A DNA stretch of 48,932 nt from Bacteroidales bacterium (GTDB lineage: Bacteria; Bacteroidota; Bacteroidia; Bacteroidales; ML635J-15): contig JAFZLK010000045.1 of the NCBI GenBank assembly GCA_017551515.1, positions 1-48,932 of the forward strand, read 5' to 3'. Positions 25,195 to 33,881 of the stretch are shown piece after piece. The position numbers and the translations under genes are program-made. The notes beneath the pieces are model-generated. The model saw only the letters and a program-made list of their open reading frames with translations. It was not told the origin of the DNA and made no database searches. The stretch's first letter is position 1; the number at the start of each line of letters is the position of its first letter.

Positions 25195-26003
25195 TTCTTT
25201 TTCTGCTCCTTGCCGTCAGAAGCCTTCAACTCCTCTTTGTTGTTGTTTCTGACTATATATACATATTTTATGTTATGGAAATCGGTGTATAACTCGACAT
25301 CAATGGTATAAAAGTCGGTTGAAAGGTCTTTCTCAAAACTCTTCACATAACCAACAGGAATACCTTCGGGGAAAATTGCAGAGAATCCGCTAGTGACAAT
25401 TTCATCGCCAATACGCACATCCACATAGCCTGGCACTTCCGAAAAAGTAGCAATCCTAACATCGCGACCATCCCACGATAGCGAGCCGAAATATCCATTT
25501 TCGGCAAGTTTCACGCTTATTCGCGCATCGGGATGGATTATTGGCATAATTACCGAATACTTGTCAGACACCGAACAAACTATTCCAACCACACCATCGC
25601 GACCGATGACACCCATTTCGTTCTCAACGCCTTGATTTTTGCCCGCATTGACAGTTATTTCGTTTTTCTCCCTGTTAGTTGTCGCCGAAATCACTGAAGC
25701 TGCAATGTATTCGAATCCCTTTTTGCCAAGCACTGGAATACTACTGCGCCTATATGCCTCGAGACGGTTTCGTAAATCTGCATTCTCCTTCTTCAAGGCT
25801 TCGTTTTCATCAGACAAAGCAACATACTGAACTACTCCTGCCCATTTTTCGGCAATAGTCCCAGTAACGACATTGGCAGATGTCGCAAAGCCATATCTCT
25901 GATACGGGTTAGCTGTAAATAGCAACGAGAGGCAAAATACCTCCAATGCTATGAACAAAATGAAATATGCATATTTTATGACAAAGTCGAGCAGATTCCT
26001 CAT
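25191..26003 (-). CDS. mreC: Rod shape-determining protein MreC
   Basis: 270 residues: an N-terminal membrane helix (residues 9-29), a coiled coil at about 60-88 (LSDENEALKKENADLRNRLE) and the periplasmic beta domain with GKNQGVENEMGVIGRDGVVG and VTSGFSAIFPEGIPVGYVKS, the latter a hallmark of MreC. Scaffold linking MreB filaments with the wall enzymes. It ends in a lysine-rich tail that overlaps mreD. Confidence 0.95.
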   Translation of the reverse strand: MRNLLDFVIKYAYFILFIALEVFCLSLLFTANPYQRYGFATSANVVTGTIAEKWAGVVQYVALSDENEALKKENADLRNRLEAYRRSSIPVLGKKGFEYIAASVISATTNREKNEITVNAGKNQGVENEMGVIGRDGVVGIVCSVSDKYSVIMPIIHPDARISVKLAENGYFGSLSWDGRDVRIATFSEVPGYVDVRIGDEIVTSGFSAIFPEGIPVGYVKSFEKDLSTDFYTIDVELYTDFHNIKYVYIVRNNNKEELKASDGKEQKKK

Positions 26004-26012
26004 CGCCAGAAA

Positions 26013-27035
26013 CTATCTCAGCAGGAACTGGAACTTGTCCACATTCTTCAGTGCTATGCCGGTGCCACGAGCAACAGCATGTAGCGGGTCCTCGGAAACA
26101 TGCACAGGAATATTTGTCTTGTCGGACAAACGCTTATCGAGGCCTCTTAGCAAAGCACCGCCACCTGTTAGGTAAATGCCCTTGGTGTAAATGTCCGCAT
26201 AAAGCTCTGGCGGTGTCTTTTCCAGCACCGACATAAGCGCCTGCTCAATCTTCGAAATAGAACGGTCAATACAATGTGCAATTTCCTGATGCGAAACTGG
26301 AATTTCCAATGGTAGTGCAGTCATCTGGTGAGGACCTCTGACGATATACTCAGCAGGAGGATTGTCAAGGTCGGGAATTGCAGCGCCAACATTAATCTTT
26401 ATCGCCTCGGCTGTTCTTTCACCAACCCTTATGTTATGCTGACGGCGCATATATTCCATAATGTCGTTTGTAAAGTCATCGCCTGCAGTACGCACCGACT
26501 CCTTCTCCACTGTTCCACCCAACGAGATAACAGCGATTTCAGTTGTTCCACCGCCTATATCGACAACCATGTTTCCCTGCGGTGCTTCCACATCCATGCC
26601 GATACCGATTGCGGCAGCCATAGGTTCGTATATCATATAAACCTCGCGTCCGCCAGCATGTTCAGACGAGTCACGAACAGCACGGAGTTCAACTTCGGTG
26701 CTACCCGACGGAACGCCGATTACCATCTTCAACGAAGGGTTTATCCAATTTCTATTCTTGTTCACCATCTTTATCATTCCGCGAATCATCAGCTCGGCAG
26801 CGTTGAAATCTGCGATTACTCCGTCGCGAAGCGGACGAATGGTTTTCAAGCCTTCATGCGTCTTGCCGTGCATTTGCCGTGCCTTGTCACCTACTGCCAC
26901 CAGCTTGCCAGTCTTCTCCTCTATCGCCACTATCGACGGTTCGTCAACAACAATCTTGTCGTTGTGAATTATGATGGTATTTGCAGTACCGAGATCCATA
27001 GCGATCTCCTGCTGTAAAAATGAAAAAAATGCCAT
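26013..27035 (-). CDS. mreB: Rod shape-determining protein MreB (actin-like)
   Basis: 340 residues, standard length. Actin-fold ATPase: phosphate-1 loop MDLGTANTIIIHNDKIVVDE, phosphate-2 VVDIGGGTTEIAVIS, and the adenosine loop LTGGGALLRGLD. Assembles on the inner membrane and positions wall synthesis. First gene of the mreB-mreC-mreD-mrdA-rodA cluster, with nine bases to mreC. The 296-bp upstream region, shared with the divergent gene at 27332, is very AT-rich; I see only imperfect -7 boxes on this strand. Confidence 0.97.
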   Translation of the reverse strand: MAFFSFLQQEIAMDLGTANTIIIHNDKIVVDEPSIVAIEEKTGKLVAVGDKARQMHGKTHEGLKTIRPLRDGVIADFNAAELMIRGMIKMVNKNRNWINPSLKMVIGVPSGSTEVELRAVRDSSEHAGGREVYMIYEPMAAAIGIGMDVEAPQGNMVVDIGGGTTEIAVISLGGTVEKESVRTAGDDFTNDIMEYMRRQHNIRVGERTAEAIKINVGAAIPDLDNPPAEYIVRGPHQMTALPLEIPVSHQEIAHCIDRSISKIEQALMSVLEKTPPELYADIYTKGIYLTGGGALLRGLDKRLSDKTNIPVHVSEDPLHAVARGTGIALKNVDKFQFLLR

Positions 27036-27306
27036 ACCTCTTTACACATATTTTAACTTTGCAAGTTACCTCTTTTACATTTCATGACAATAACATTAAT
27101 AATTTTTTTTTGCCTACATATCATTTTGAATATCAAAACCATATTTTTCATTGTTAATAAAATTATTTGTCTATTTCGTAATTTTCCAGAAAAAAAAGGG
27201 AAAAAAGAACACACAAACTCAAATTCTTAAACGGCAAAATCGGTGCTTATAACAAAGATTTTTTCTGTCAGAAAAATATTTTTTTGGCAACTACGTTTTT
27301 TTTTAT

Positions 27307-27314
27307 TATCTTTG
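27307..27314 (+). promoter_or_regulatory. -7 promoter box TATCTTTG
   Basis: Match to TAnnTTTG, 17 bases before the ATG at 27332, in the divergent mreB / 27332 intergenic region. Confidence 0.65.
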
Positions 27315-27331
27315 TTTAATTTTAGAATCAG

Positions 27332-28225
27332 ATGAAAAGGGCTTTATTTGCCATATTATTAATAATCACACCATTCCTCGCGAAATCGAAGGACGACCAG
27401 ACCTTCAAGCCAGTTGTTGAGACAATAAACAACCTTTTCACCGAAATTATTCAGGCACGAACCGACAACGACAAGGAAAAACTAAACGCCGAACTAATAG
27501 AAACAATGAACAATTTCCTCCATAGGCAAGGTTCGTTCGACCATGCAATCGACACGCTAAAATACTTATCGTGCCTAAAATCTAGCGACAATGCCCTGAG
27601 AATATACACTTGGAACCTTTGCTACACCGACGGTTCGTTCAAATACTTCGGATTCGTACAGCAGAAGTCTGGTGGGAAAATAAATGTATATGGTCTGCAC
27701 GACCGCCGAAACAAGAATCCAAACGCCACCAACAAAGACCTTGAATACTACACCACATCAGAATGGTTTGGCTGCATTTACTACGAGTGCATAACAAACA
27801 ACTGGAACTCGCGCACATACTACACACTAATCGGCTGGGACGGTGCCGACAACCTTATAAACAGAAAAATTGTAGAAGTACTGTCATTCACGAAACGTGG
27901 AATACCTGTGTTCGAGAAAAAGATGTTCAAGGTTGACAGGGTAATTTCGAGCAGACTTGTATTCGAGTACGCCGACCGTGCCACAATGCTTCTGCGATAC
28001 AACGACAAGCACAAGATTATTGTTATCGACCACCTTTCGCCTGCCGAGGACAGGTTCAAGGAGATGTACCAATATTACGGTCCCGACATGTCGTACGACG
28101 CACTGGAATTCAAGGGAGGTCGCTGGTTGCTCGAAAGTAACATTAACCCCGAAATAGCCATCAACTACCAGAAGAACGCCCTAGTCAACAGAATAAAAAG
28201 ACGCGGTATTTCACACGACTTCTAA
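27332..28225 (+). CDS. Hypothetical secreted protein
   Basis: 297 residues with a signal peptide (MKRALFAILLIITPFLAKS). The mature part has an N-terminal helix with FTEIIQARTDNDKEKLNAEL, then a beta-rich body (RIYTWNLCYTDGSFKYFGFV; YYTLIGWDGADNLINRKIVE; PDMSYDALEFKGGRWLLESN). These segments look like a conserved Bacteroidetes family of unknown function. The receiver-domain gene begins four bases after the stop codon, so the two are likely one transcript. Confidence 0.75.
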   Translation: MKRALFAILLIITPFLAKSKDDQTFKPVVETINNLFTEIIQARTDNDKEKLNAELIETMNNFLHRQGSFDHAIDTLKYLSCLKSSDNALRIYTWNLCYTDGSFKYFGFVQQKSGGKINVYGLHDRRNKNPNATNKDLEYYTTSEWFGCIYYECITNNWNSRTYYTLIGWDGADNLINRKIVEVLSFTKRGIPVFEKKMFKVDRVISSRLVFEYADRATMLLRYNDKHKIIVIDHLSPAEDRFKEMYQYYGPDMSYDALEFKGGRWLLESNINPEIAINYQKNALVNRIKRRGISHDF

Positions 28226-28229
28226 TCCG

Positions 28230-28739
28230 ATGAAAAATACCAAAAATATTGAAATATATGTAGTTGACAACGATTGGATATTCCTAAAGGAATTCGATAG
28301 CAAATTCAATCTTGAATTAGGATACAGACTAAACCGTAAGTCGGTAGTTGATGAATTTCTATCAGATCTTCAGGCACAAGACAACAACAACTTTACTGTT
28401 GTCATAATCAACGACATGATTATAAGTCATGGCCTTAACACGAAATCTGTTGTCGACATCCTACCAATGATAAAAAACATTGACAAGGACATTGCCGTCA
28501 TTGTCCTTACCGACAATGCAAACCTCGAACTCAAAATCACGTCAAGCGACCTGCGTCCCGATGCATACATCAAAAAGGACAACGAACTATATTTCAGGCT
28601 CCCACACACCATCAACAAAATTGTTTGCAGCTACGAACTGAAAAAGGACAAACGTACCCTGAAAATCGCAATAGTCATCGCCGTAATCATTGTGTTAATC
28701 TCTATTATACATTTCATATATGCTTCAATTGCAAGTTAG
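28230..28739 (+). CDS. Membrane-anchored response-regulator receiver-like protein
   Basis: 169 residues. Residues 7-135 follow the CheY fold: IEIYVVDNDWIF (acidic Asp13/Asp15), VVIINDMIIS (phosphoacceptor candidate Asp62), IAVIVLTD (Thr94) and PDAYIKKD (Lys115/116). Residues 144-165 are a single hydrophobic helix (LKIAIVIAVIIVLISIIHFI), followed by only a few residues. There is no DNA-binding or enzymatic output domain. The key acid, Thr and Lys positions are kept, so phosphorylation is conceivable, although one residue of the acidic pair is Asn. No histidine kinase is visible nearby. Receiver identity is by pattern, not proven. Confidence 0.65.
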   Translation: MKNTKNIEIYVVDNDWIFLKEFDSKFNLELGYRLNRKSVVDEFLSDLQAQDNNNFTVVIINDMIISHGLNTKSVVDILPMIKNIDKDIAVIVLTDNANLELKITSSDLRPDAYIKKDNELYFRLPHTINKIVCSYELKKDKRTLKIAIVIAVIIVLISIIHFIYASIAS

Positions 28740-28743
28740 ATAT

Positions 28744-28885
28744 TATTGAAACACAGAAACAGGCGAAGCCATTCAAACACAGAAACAGCAAAGCGTAGAA
28801 CGGCGTACTTCGGCTGTGCTCACTTCGACTATCGCTCAGTACATCGCAGCACAAGTAGCCCTCAACGAAGTTAAACTTTGAAACG
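28744..28885. repeat. Dispersed intergenic repeat region (GAAGCC / CTCAACGAAG family)
   Basis: In the 253-bp gap before htpG: GAAACACAGAAACAGGCGAAG, AGAACGGCGTACTTCGGC, then GTAGCCCTCAACGAAGTTAA, as at 3247 and 12240. It includes a GC-richer insert (CACTTCGACTATCGCTCAG) not seen in the other copies. No gene is seen in it. Confidence 0.6.
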
Positions 28886-28992
28886 ACGAAGCCATTCAAA
28901 CCTGCGTCAGCCCCCATCTGCCAAATTGTCACTATTTTTCCACTGGCACAGCATTTGACAAAAGCGAGGCAAAATCTAAAAAATTAAAAACT

Positions 28993-31053
28993 ATGGCAAA
29001 TAAAGGAAATATTGGTGTTACCACCGAAAACATCTTCCCTGTAATAAAGAAGTTCTTATACTCAGACCACGAAATATTCCTCAGGGAATTGGTATCCAAT
29101 GCTGTTGACGCAAGCCAGAAGCTGAAAACCCTTTCGCAGTCGGGCGAATACAGCGGCAATACGGACGACATTAAAGTAAAGGTATCGGTAAACAAGGATG
29201 CCAAGACCATCACAGTCAGCGACAACGGCATAGGCATGACCGCCGAAGAAGTTGACAAGTACATCAACCAAATTGCATTTTCGGGCGCTGGCGACTTCCT
29301 TGACAAGTACAAGGATATTGCCAATTCTATTATAGGTCACTTCGGTCTCGGTTTCTACTCATCATTCATGGTTTCCGAAAAGGTTGAAATCATAACCAAG
29401 TCGTATCGCGATGGCGCACAAGCCGTTAGATGGGAATGTAGTGGCGACCCAGAATACACTCTCGAAGAAACCGAAAAACCAGAAATCGGTACGGACATTA
29501 TCTTGCACATTGATGAAGAATCGGCTGAGTTCCTCGAAGAAAACAGAATCAAGGAAATGCTTGAGAAATACTGTAAGTTCCTGCCCGTTCCAATCGTTTT
29601 CGGAAAGAAAAAGGAATGGAAAGACGGCAAAGAGCAGGAAACCGCCGAGGACAACATCATAAACGACACCAACCCTGCTTGGAAAAAGAAACCGACCGAC
29701 CTCAAGGACGAGGACTACATGAAGTTCTACCACGAACTATACCCGATGAATTTCGAGGAACCGTTGTTCTACATCCACCTGAATGTCGATTATCCTTTCA
29801 ACCTGACAGGTATCCTCTATTTCCCGAAACTTAAGTCGAACCTCGATGTAAACAAGAACAAGATTCAGTTGTACTGCAATCAGGTTTTCGTTACCGATTC
29901 GGTTGAAGGCATTGTTCCAGAATACCTTATGTTGCTACATGGCGTTCTCGATTCTCCAGATATTCCACTGAATGTTTCACGTAGTTACCTGCAGAGCGAT
30001 TCAAATGTAAAGAAGATTTCGAGCCACATAACCAAGAAAGTTGGCGACCGCCTTGCCGAGATTTTCAAGAACGACCGCAGCGAATTTGAAAAGAAATGGG
30101 ACGACATTAAGTTGTTCATAGAATTTGGTATGCTGTCGGACGAAAAGTTCTACGAAAAAGCAGAAAAGTTCGCACTTGTAAAGAACACCGAAGGCAAATA
30201 TTTTACCTTCGAAGAATACAAGAAACTCATTGAACCAGAGCAGACTGACAAGGACAAACAGCTCGTTTACCTCTACGCCACCAATGTTGAAGATCAGTAT
30301 TCGTACATTCAGGCAGCCAAGGGCAAAGGCTACGATGTATTGCTGATGGACGGTCAACTTGACATACATTTCATAAACCTCCTTGAGCAAAAGTTTGGAG
30401 AGTGCCATTTTGTCCGTGTAGATTCCGACATTATTGACAACCTTATCCGCAAGGAGGAAAAAATAGAATCGGTTCTTAGCGCAAACGAGCAGGATGACAT
30501 TAAGTGGGCATTCCAAGGCATAACTCCCGAAGACAAACGCTTCTACGTTGTTAGCGACAGCATGTCACCCGAAGATATGCCTGTTGTGATTGTCCGCGAG
30601 GAATTTATGCGCCGTATGAAGGACATGTCGGCATTCAGCGGAGGAACGAACTTCTACCGCGATATGCCCGACGACTACAAGGTTATAGTCAATACCAACC
30701 ATCCGCTTATCGTTGGCATAAGCAAGGACTTGGAGAAGGCTACCGCCGACAAGCGTAGCGAAATCAACGCTGAAGCCGAAAAGCTAAAAGCAGAAAAGGA
30801 CGCCCTTGACGAAAAGATGAAGCAGTACAAGACCGAGGATGAAAAGCCAGTTGAAGACAAGAATCGTCTCGACGACTTGCGCAAGCAAATCAACGAAAAC
30901 GACGACAAGCGCAGAGACCTCTACAAGGAATACGGCAAGAACCAGAAGATTGTCAGCCAGTTGTTCGACCTTGCATTGCTTGCCAACAATCTGCTCAAGG
31001 GCGAATCGCTCAGCAAGTTCGTTGAACGCAGTGTCGATTTGCTGAAGAAATAA
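28993..31053 (+). CDS. htpG: Molecular chaperone HtpG (Hsp90)
   Basis: 686 residues. N-terminal GHKL ATPase: FLRELVSNAVDASQKLKTLS (catalytic Glu, Mg-binding Asn), VSDNGIGMTAEEV and IGHFGLGFYSSFMVSEKVEI (ATP lid). Middle domain: YCNQVFVTD and the arginine-bearing LNVSRSYLQSD. A long charged coiled stretch sits at about 575-645 (EAEKLKAEKDALDEKMKQYK). It ends without the eukaryotic MEEVD tail. Cytosolic ATP-dependent folding chaperone. Single gene with its own terminator. Confidence 0.97.
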   Translation: MANKGNIGVTTENIFPVIKKFLYSDHEIFLRELVSNAVDASQKLKTLSQSGEYSGNTDDIKVKVSVNKDAKTITVSDNGIGMTAEEVDKYINQIAFSGAGDFLDKYKDIANSIIGHFGLGFYSSFMVSEKVEIITKSYRDGAQAVRWECSGDPEYTLEETEKPEIGTDIILHIDEESAEFLEENRIKEMLEKYCKFLPVPIVFGKKKEWKDGKEQETAEDNIINDTNPAWKKKPTDLKDEDYMKFYHELYPMNFEEPLFYIHLNVDYPFNLTGILYFPKLKSNLDVNKNKIQLYCNQVFVTDSVEGIVPEYLMLLHGVLDSPDIPLNVSRSYLQSDSNVKKISSHITKKVGDRLAEIFKNDRSEFEKKWDDIKLFIEFGMLSDEKFYEKAEKFALVKNTEGKYFTFEEYKKLIEPEQTDKDKQLVYLYATNVEDQYSYIQAAKGKGYDVLLMDGQLDIHFINLLEQKFGECHFVRVDSDIIDNLIRKEEKIESVLSANEQDDIKWAFQGITPEDKRFYVVSDSMSPEDMPVVIVREEFMRRMKDMSAFSGGTNFYRDMPDDYKVIVNTNHPLIVGISKDLEKATADKRSEINAEAEKLKAEKDALDEKMKQYKTEDEKPVEDKNRLDDLRKQINENDDKRRDLYKEYGKNQKIVSQLFDLALLANNLLKGESLSKFVERSVDLLKK

Positions 31054-31074
31054 TCCACACAATACTTTATACCG

Positions 31075-31102
31075 AAAAAGGCGGAGTCATTTCCGCCTTT
31101 TT
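31075..31102 (+). terminator. Rho-independent terminator of htpG
   Basis: AAAAAGGCGGA, loop GTCATT, TCCGCCTTTTTT; 21 bases after the htpG stop. Confidence 0.85.
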
Positions 31103-31136
31103 TATTGTGCATCAGCGACATAACACAATACGAAGC

Positions 31137-31191
31137 AAAATTGCACTACTATAATGCAATTTTTAGATTTTTTTGCACTGTCATAGTGCAA
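31137..31191. repeat. Two TTGCACT..AGTGCAA palindromes (type A), orphan
   Basis: First: AAAATTGCA (31137-31145) and TGCAATTTT (31155-31163), nine-base perfect arms. Second: TTGCACT (31173-31179), GTCAT, AGTGCAA (31185-31191), seven-base perfect arms. The two are in register 32 bases apart, about three helical turns. They are not part of the htpG terminator and no gene between them and 31204 uses them. Confidence 0.7.
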
Positions 31192-31203
31192 TACTACATA
31201 ATA

Positions 31204-31276
31204 TTTATGCAAATCGTAAAATGCCATTTTATGAATTACATAAAAATTAGGCAAAATTTATGCAAATAATAAAATT
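31204..31276. repeat. Composite repeat (type B) at the 5' end of the DUF4143-type ATPase gene
   Basis: Three half-sites: TTTATGCAAATCGTAAAATG (31204-31223), an inverted half CATTTTATGAATTACATAAA (31225-31244; 17 of 20 match to the reverse complement of the first) and a third direct half TTTATGCAAATAATAAAATT (31257-31276). Starts are at 0, +21 and +53. The third half ends five bases before the -7 box and covers where the -33 element should lie. A second copy with the same spacing is at 32480-32552. Confidence 0.88.
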
Positions 31277-31280
31277 TGTA

Positions 31281-31288
31281 TATCTTTG
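31281..31288 (+). promoter_or_regulatory. -7 promoter box TATCTTTG of ATPase gene 1
   Basis: Match to TAnnTTTG, 19 bases before the ATG at 31308. It supports that ATG over an upstream in-frame codon lying inside the repeat. Confidence 0.7.
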
Positions 31289-31307
31289 CGACATAAAAAT
31301 TATCGGT

Positions 31308-32456
31308 ATGGTAGAACGAGACATCACAACTAAAATGCTCTATATGGCATCGAAGTTCCCAGTGCTAACACTTACAGGAACAAGGCAATGCGGCAAATCG
31401 ACCTTGCTACGAAACAAGTTAGGCGAATACAAATATGTGTCGCTTGAGGATGTTGACATTAGGGATTTCGCAATAAACGATCCACGCGGATTCCTCAACA
31501 ACTACGGCGACCACCTTATAATAGACGAGGCACAATACGCGCCAAAACTCTTTTCGTACATACAGACAGCCGTTGACAAAAAAAACGAAAGCGGAATGTA
31601 CATACTTTCTGGATCACACAACTTTCTGCTTTTGGAGAGCATTTCGCAAAGCCTTGCCGGAAGAACTGCTGTAATGAAACTTACGCCATTTTCCGTAAAG
31701 GAAATGAAAAGTGCATCCATGTTGCCCAATAACCTTAACGACTGGATGTTTACTGGCGGATTCCCTCGCATATACGACAAGGGAATACAACCATCCGACT
31801 ACTATCCGTCGTACATACAAACTTATATTGAGCGCGATGTCCGCCTAATCAAGAACATAGGCGACTTGACTCGCTTTATGCGCTTTATGAAACTTTGTGC
31901 CGCAAGAATGGGCCAACTTCTTAATGTTTCGTCGCTGGCAAACGAGTGTGAAATCACAGTACCTACCTTATACTCTTGGCTTTCGATTCTTGAGACGAGT
32001 TATGTTGTATTTTTGCTTCGCCCATACTACAAGAACTACAACAAACGACTGGTAAAAAGTCCCAAATTGTATTTTTACGACACTGGGCTTGCTTGTTCTC
32101 TGCTTGGTCTTACCAGTGCCGATCAGGTTTCAACACATTATCTACGAGGCGAAATGTTTGAGAATATGGCGGTTTCGGAGTGCGTAAAGAGTTTTTATTC
32201 GCAGGGAAAGGAACCCAATATTTACTTCTGGCGCGACAGCAACGGCAACGAGGTTGACTTGCTTGTGGAGGACGGAATGGATCTGCGTGCATACGAGATA
32301 AAGTCTGCGGCAACACTCCGAAGCGATTTCTTCGATGGACTGAACACCTTCTCGAAATTGAGCAAAATCCCGGAAGATGCCTGCGCTGTTGTATATGGAG
32401 GCGATGCCGACTTCCAAACTTCCGATGGTAGATATATTTCGTGGAGAAACTGGTAG
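31308..32456 (+). CDS. AAA ATPase with DUF4143 / PD-(D/E)XK-like C-terminus (ATPase 1)
   Basis: 382 residues. AAA_14-type P-loop domain: Walker A LTGTRQCGKSTLL near residue 23, Walker B HLIIDEAQYAPKLF near residue 68, sensor IYILSGSHNFLL-like segment (MYILSGSHNFLLLES), then the arginine-rich YIERDVRLIKNIGDLTRFMR. The C-terminal DUF4143 part has SPKLYFYDTGLACSLLG and a nuclease-like motif NEVDLLVEDG...AYEIKSA (E-V-D and E-x-K). The family is abundant in Bacteroidales and archaea and has no settled function. The gene is bracketed by 73-bp composite palindromic repeats and has its own promoter. Start from the TATCTTTG box. Confidence 0.9.
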   Translation: MVERDITTKMLYMASKFPVLTLTGTRQCGKSTLLRNKLGEYKYVSLEDVDIRDFAINDPRGFLNNYGDHLIIDEAQYAPKLFSYIQTAVDKKNESGMYILSGSHNFLLLESISQSLAGRTAVMKLTPFSVKEMKSASMLPNNLNDWMFTGGFPRIYDKGIQPSDYYPSYIQTYIERDVRLIKNIGDLTRFMRFMKLCAARMGQLLNVSSLANECEITVPTLYSWLSILETSYVVFLLRPYYKNYNKRLVKSPKLYFYDTGLACSLLGLTSADQVSTHYLRGEMFENMAVSECVKSFYSQGKEPNIYFWRDSNGNEVDLLVEDGMDLRAYEIKSAATLRSDFFDGLNTFSKLSKIPEDACAVVYGGDADFQTSDGRYISWRNW

Positions 32457-32479
32457 ATAAGTATTCCTACCCTATCAAA

Positions 32480-32552
32480 TTTATGCAAATCGTAAAATAC
32501 CATTTTATGAATTACATAAAAACATGGCAATATTTATGCAAATCGTAAAATT
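32480..32552. repeat. Composite repeat (type B) at the 3' end of ATPase gene 1
   Basis: Half-sites at 32480-32499, 32501-32520 (inverted) and 32533-32552, with the same 0/+21/+53 spacing as 31204-31276. About 66 of 73 bases are identical by eye. It lies 23 bases after the ATPase stop. No -7 box follows it, so it is not simply a second promoter. Confidence 0.88.
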
Positions 32553-32600
32553 AAGACACATGCCTATGCATTACAAATGCTGAGTGTCAAGCGTATCGGA

Positions 32601-32674
32601 TTTTTTCAAAATCCAACCTATTTTAGGTAGCCTATTTTAGGCATAATTTTATGGATTACAAATGCGGATATTCG
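32601..32674. repeat. Palindrome repeat (type C) at the 3' side of ATPase gene 2
   Basis: Starts TTTTTTCAAAATCCAACC, then two CCTATTTTAGG palindromes at 32617-32627 and 32631-32641 (period 14), then GGATTACAAATGCGGATATT. It repeats, in the same orientation, at 33882-33969 on the other side of the gene. GGATTTT/AAAATCC (32598-32614) adds a small hairpin on this side. Confidence 0.87.
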
Positions 32675-32728
32675 CACATGTCAGATTGTAACCCCAAAGT
32701 AGTAAATACGACACAACAAGAGTTATTT

Positions 32729-33853
32729 TCAGTAAGTTTCTTCCAACCAGCGCGACAAAAATACATTATACACCGAATAAGACCTGTCGTTGACACCTGT
32801 TGTTTCGAGAATCAACTCTTTTTCGGCAAGTGACTTAAGGTTTCTACGCGCATTTGTTGCACTTCCCAACTGATATTTCGCAAGGAATTGTGCCGATGTT
32901 ACACTCTTAACCGACTGTTCCTTTGCAATTGCAATTAGCAACAACCACTGCTGGTCGGTTATCAAATTTCGTATCTGCATGAAATTGGACGATTCTGTCT
33001 CTAAAATTTCACGGCATGCCATACGGACAACCGATAAAGTCACAGTTTTAGGCTTCATTTTAAATATTTCGTTGCAGAGCGATTGCGTGTAAAAAGTATG
33101 CAGTCTGGTCCATTCAAGAATATAGTTCATCGCATCATCATCGACGAGCGTTGGCGCAAATTTCTCACGAATAAAAGCAGAATATTTTTCAGCATCTATT
33201 TTATCGAGCGACAATTGCCTAGTGCTTGAATAGAACGGACGTGCCACATCGGTAAATATTTGTGTCATAATGGATTTCTTGCTTCCACAATAGATAAAAC
33301 TAATATTATGCATCTGTTGCGTGTATGTCCTGAGCAGTGCTTCGACATTTTTTTCCGGATAGGTAGTAATCTGCTGAAACTCATCAAACGCCAGAACAAC
33401 ATGATGGTTCTGCGAGTTCAGGAATGTAAACAATCCCTTCAATGTATATTCCTTTTCGGATGGAATAGCAAAACTGAATTCCACTTGTGGCAGTCCGCTC
33501 ACTGGGTCGTAGGTAATTACGGGACGATAACCTTTCAGCAATGCCATAAACCTATTGCCGATAGTGGTTTTCTCGGGAAATTCCGCAAGAATTGCCTCAG
33601 CCAATGTCTTAATGAAATCTTTCAATGAAAGTGTCGCAAAAATATCAACATATATGGTACTAAACGGCAATTTTTCTTCTGCAATCTTATAAAAAGTGTG
33701 ATGTATTAATCCTGTTTTCCCGAGTTTTCGTGGAGAAATTAGAGTTGTATCGATACCATTCTGTATGTTCGACAATAACATTTTTGTTTCTTTCTCCCTA
33801 TCACAGAAGAACTTTGGCGACAAATACCCCTTGGCTAAAAATGGATTCTGCAT
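32729..33853 (-). CDS. AAA+ ATPase (ATPase_2-like) with winged-helix C-terminus (ATPase 2)
   Basis: 374 residues. Begins NPFLAKGYLSPKFFCDREKE, the start typical of the ATPase_2 group. Walker A TTLISPRKLGKTGLIHHTF near residue 37; Walker B HHVVLAFDEFQQI near residue 150; sensor FIYCGSKKSIM. Residues 300-365 form a winged helix (QWLLLIAIAKEQSVKSVTSA; GSATNARRNLKSLAEKELIL) that could bind DNA. No nuclease motif is seen. Unrelated in detail to ATPase 1, but organised the same way: its own promoter and its own palindromic repeats on both sides. Function of the family is unsettled. Confidence 0.88.
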   Translation of the reverse strand: MQNPFLAKGYLSPKFFCDREKETKMLLSNIQNGIDTTLISPRKLGKTGLIHHTFYKIAEEKLPFSTIYVDIFATLSLKDFIKTLAEAILAEFPEKTTIGNRFMALLKGYRPVITYDPVSGLPQVEFSFAIPSEKEYTLKGLFTFLNSQNHHVVLAFDEFQQITTYPEKNVEALLRTYTQQMHNISFIYCGSKKSIMTQIFTDVARPFYSSTRQLSLDKIDAEKYSAFIREKFAPTLVDDDAMNYILEWTRLHTFYTQSLCNEIFKMKPKTVTLSVVRMACREILETESSNFMQIRNLITDQQWLLLIAIAKEQSVKSVTSAQFLAKYQLGSATNARRNLKSLAEKELILETTGVNDRSYSVYNVFLSRWLEETY

Positions 33854-33869
33854 AACATTTAATTTTTTG

Positions 33870-33877
33870 CAAATATA
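33870..33877 (-). promoter_or_regulatory. -7 promoter box TATATTTG of ATPase gene 2
   Basis: TATATTTG on the minus strand, 16 bases before the ATG at 33853. The nearest CCTATTTTAGG-type palindrome starts about 20 bases further upstream, at the position of the -33 region. Confidence 0.7.
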
Positions 33878-33881
33878 AATA

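Noticed and set aside
29355..29733. Long antisense open frames within htpG
   Set aside because: They are overlaps on the opposite strand of a well-supported gene, with no promoter or plausible protein features.
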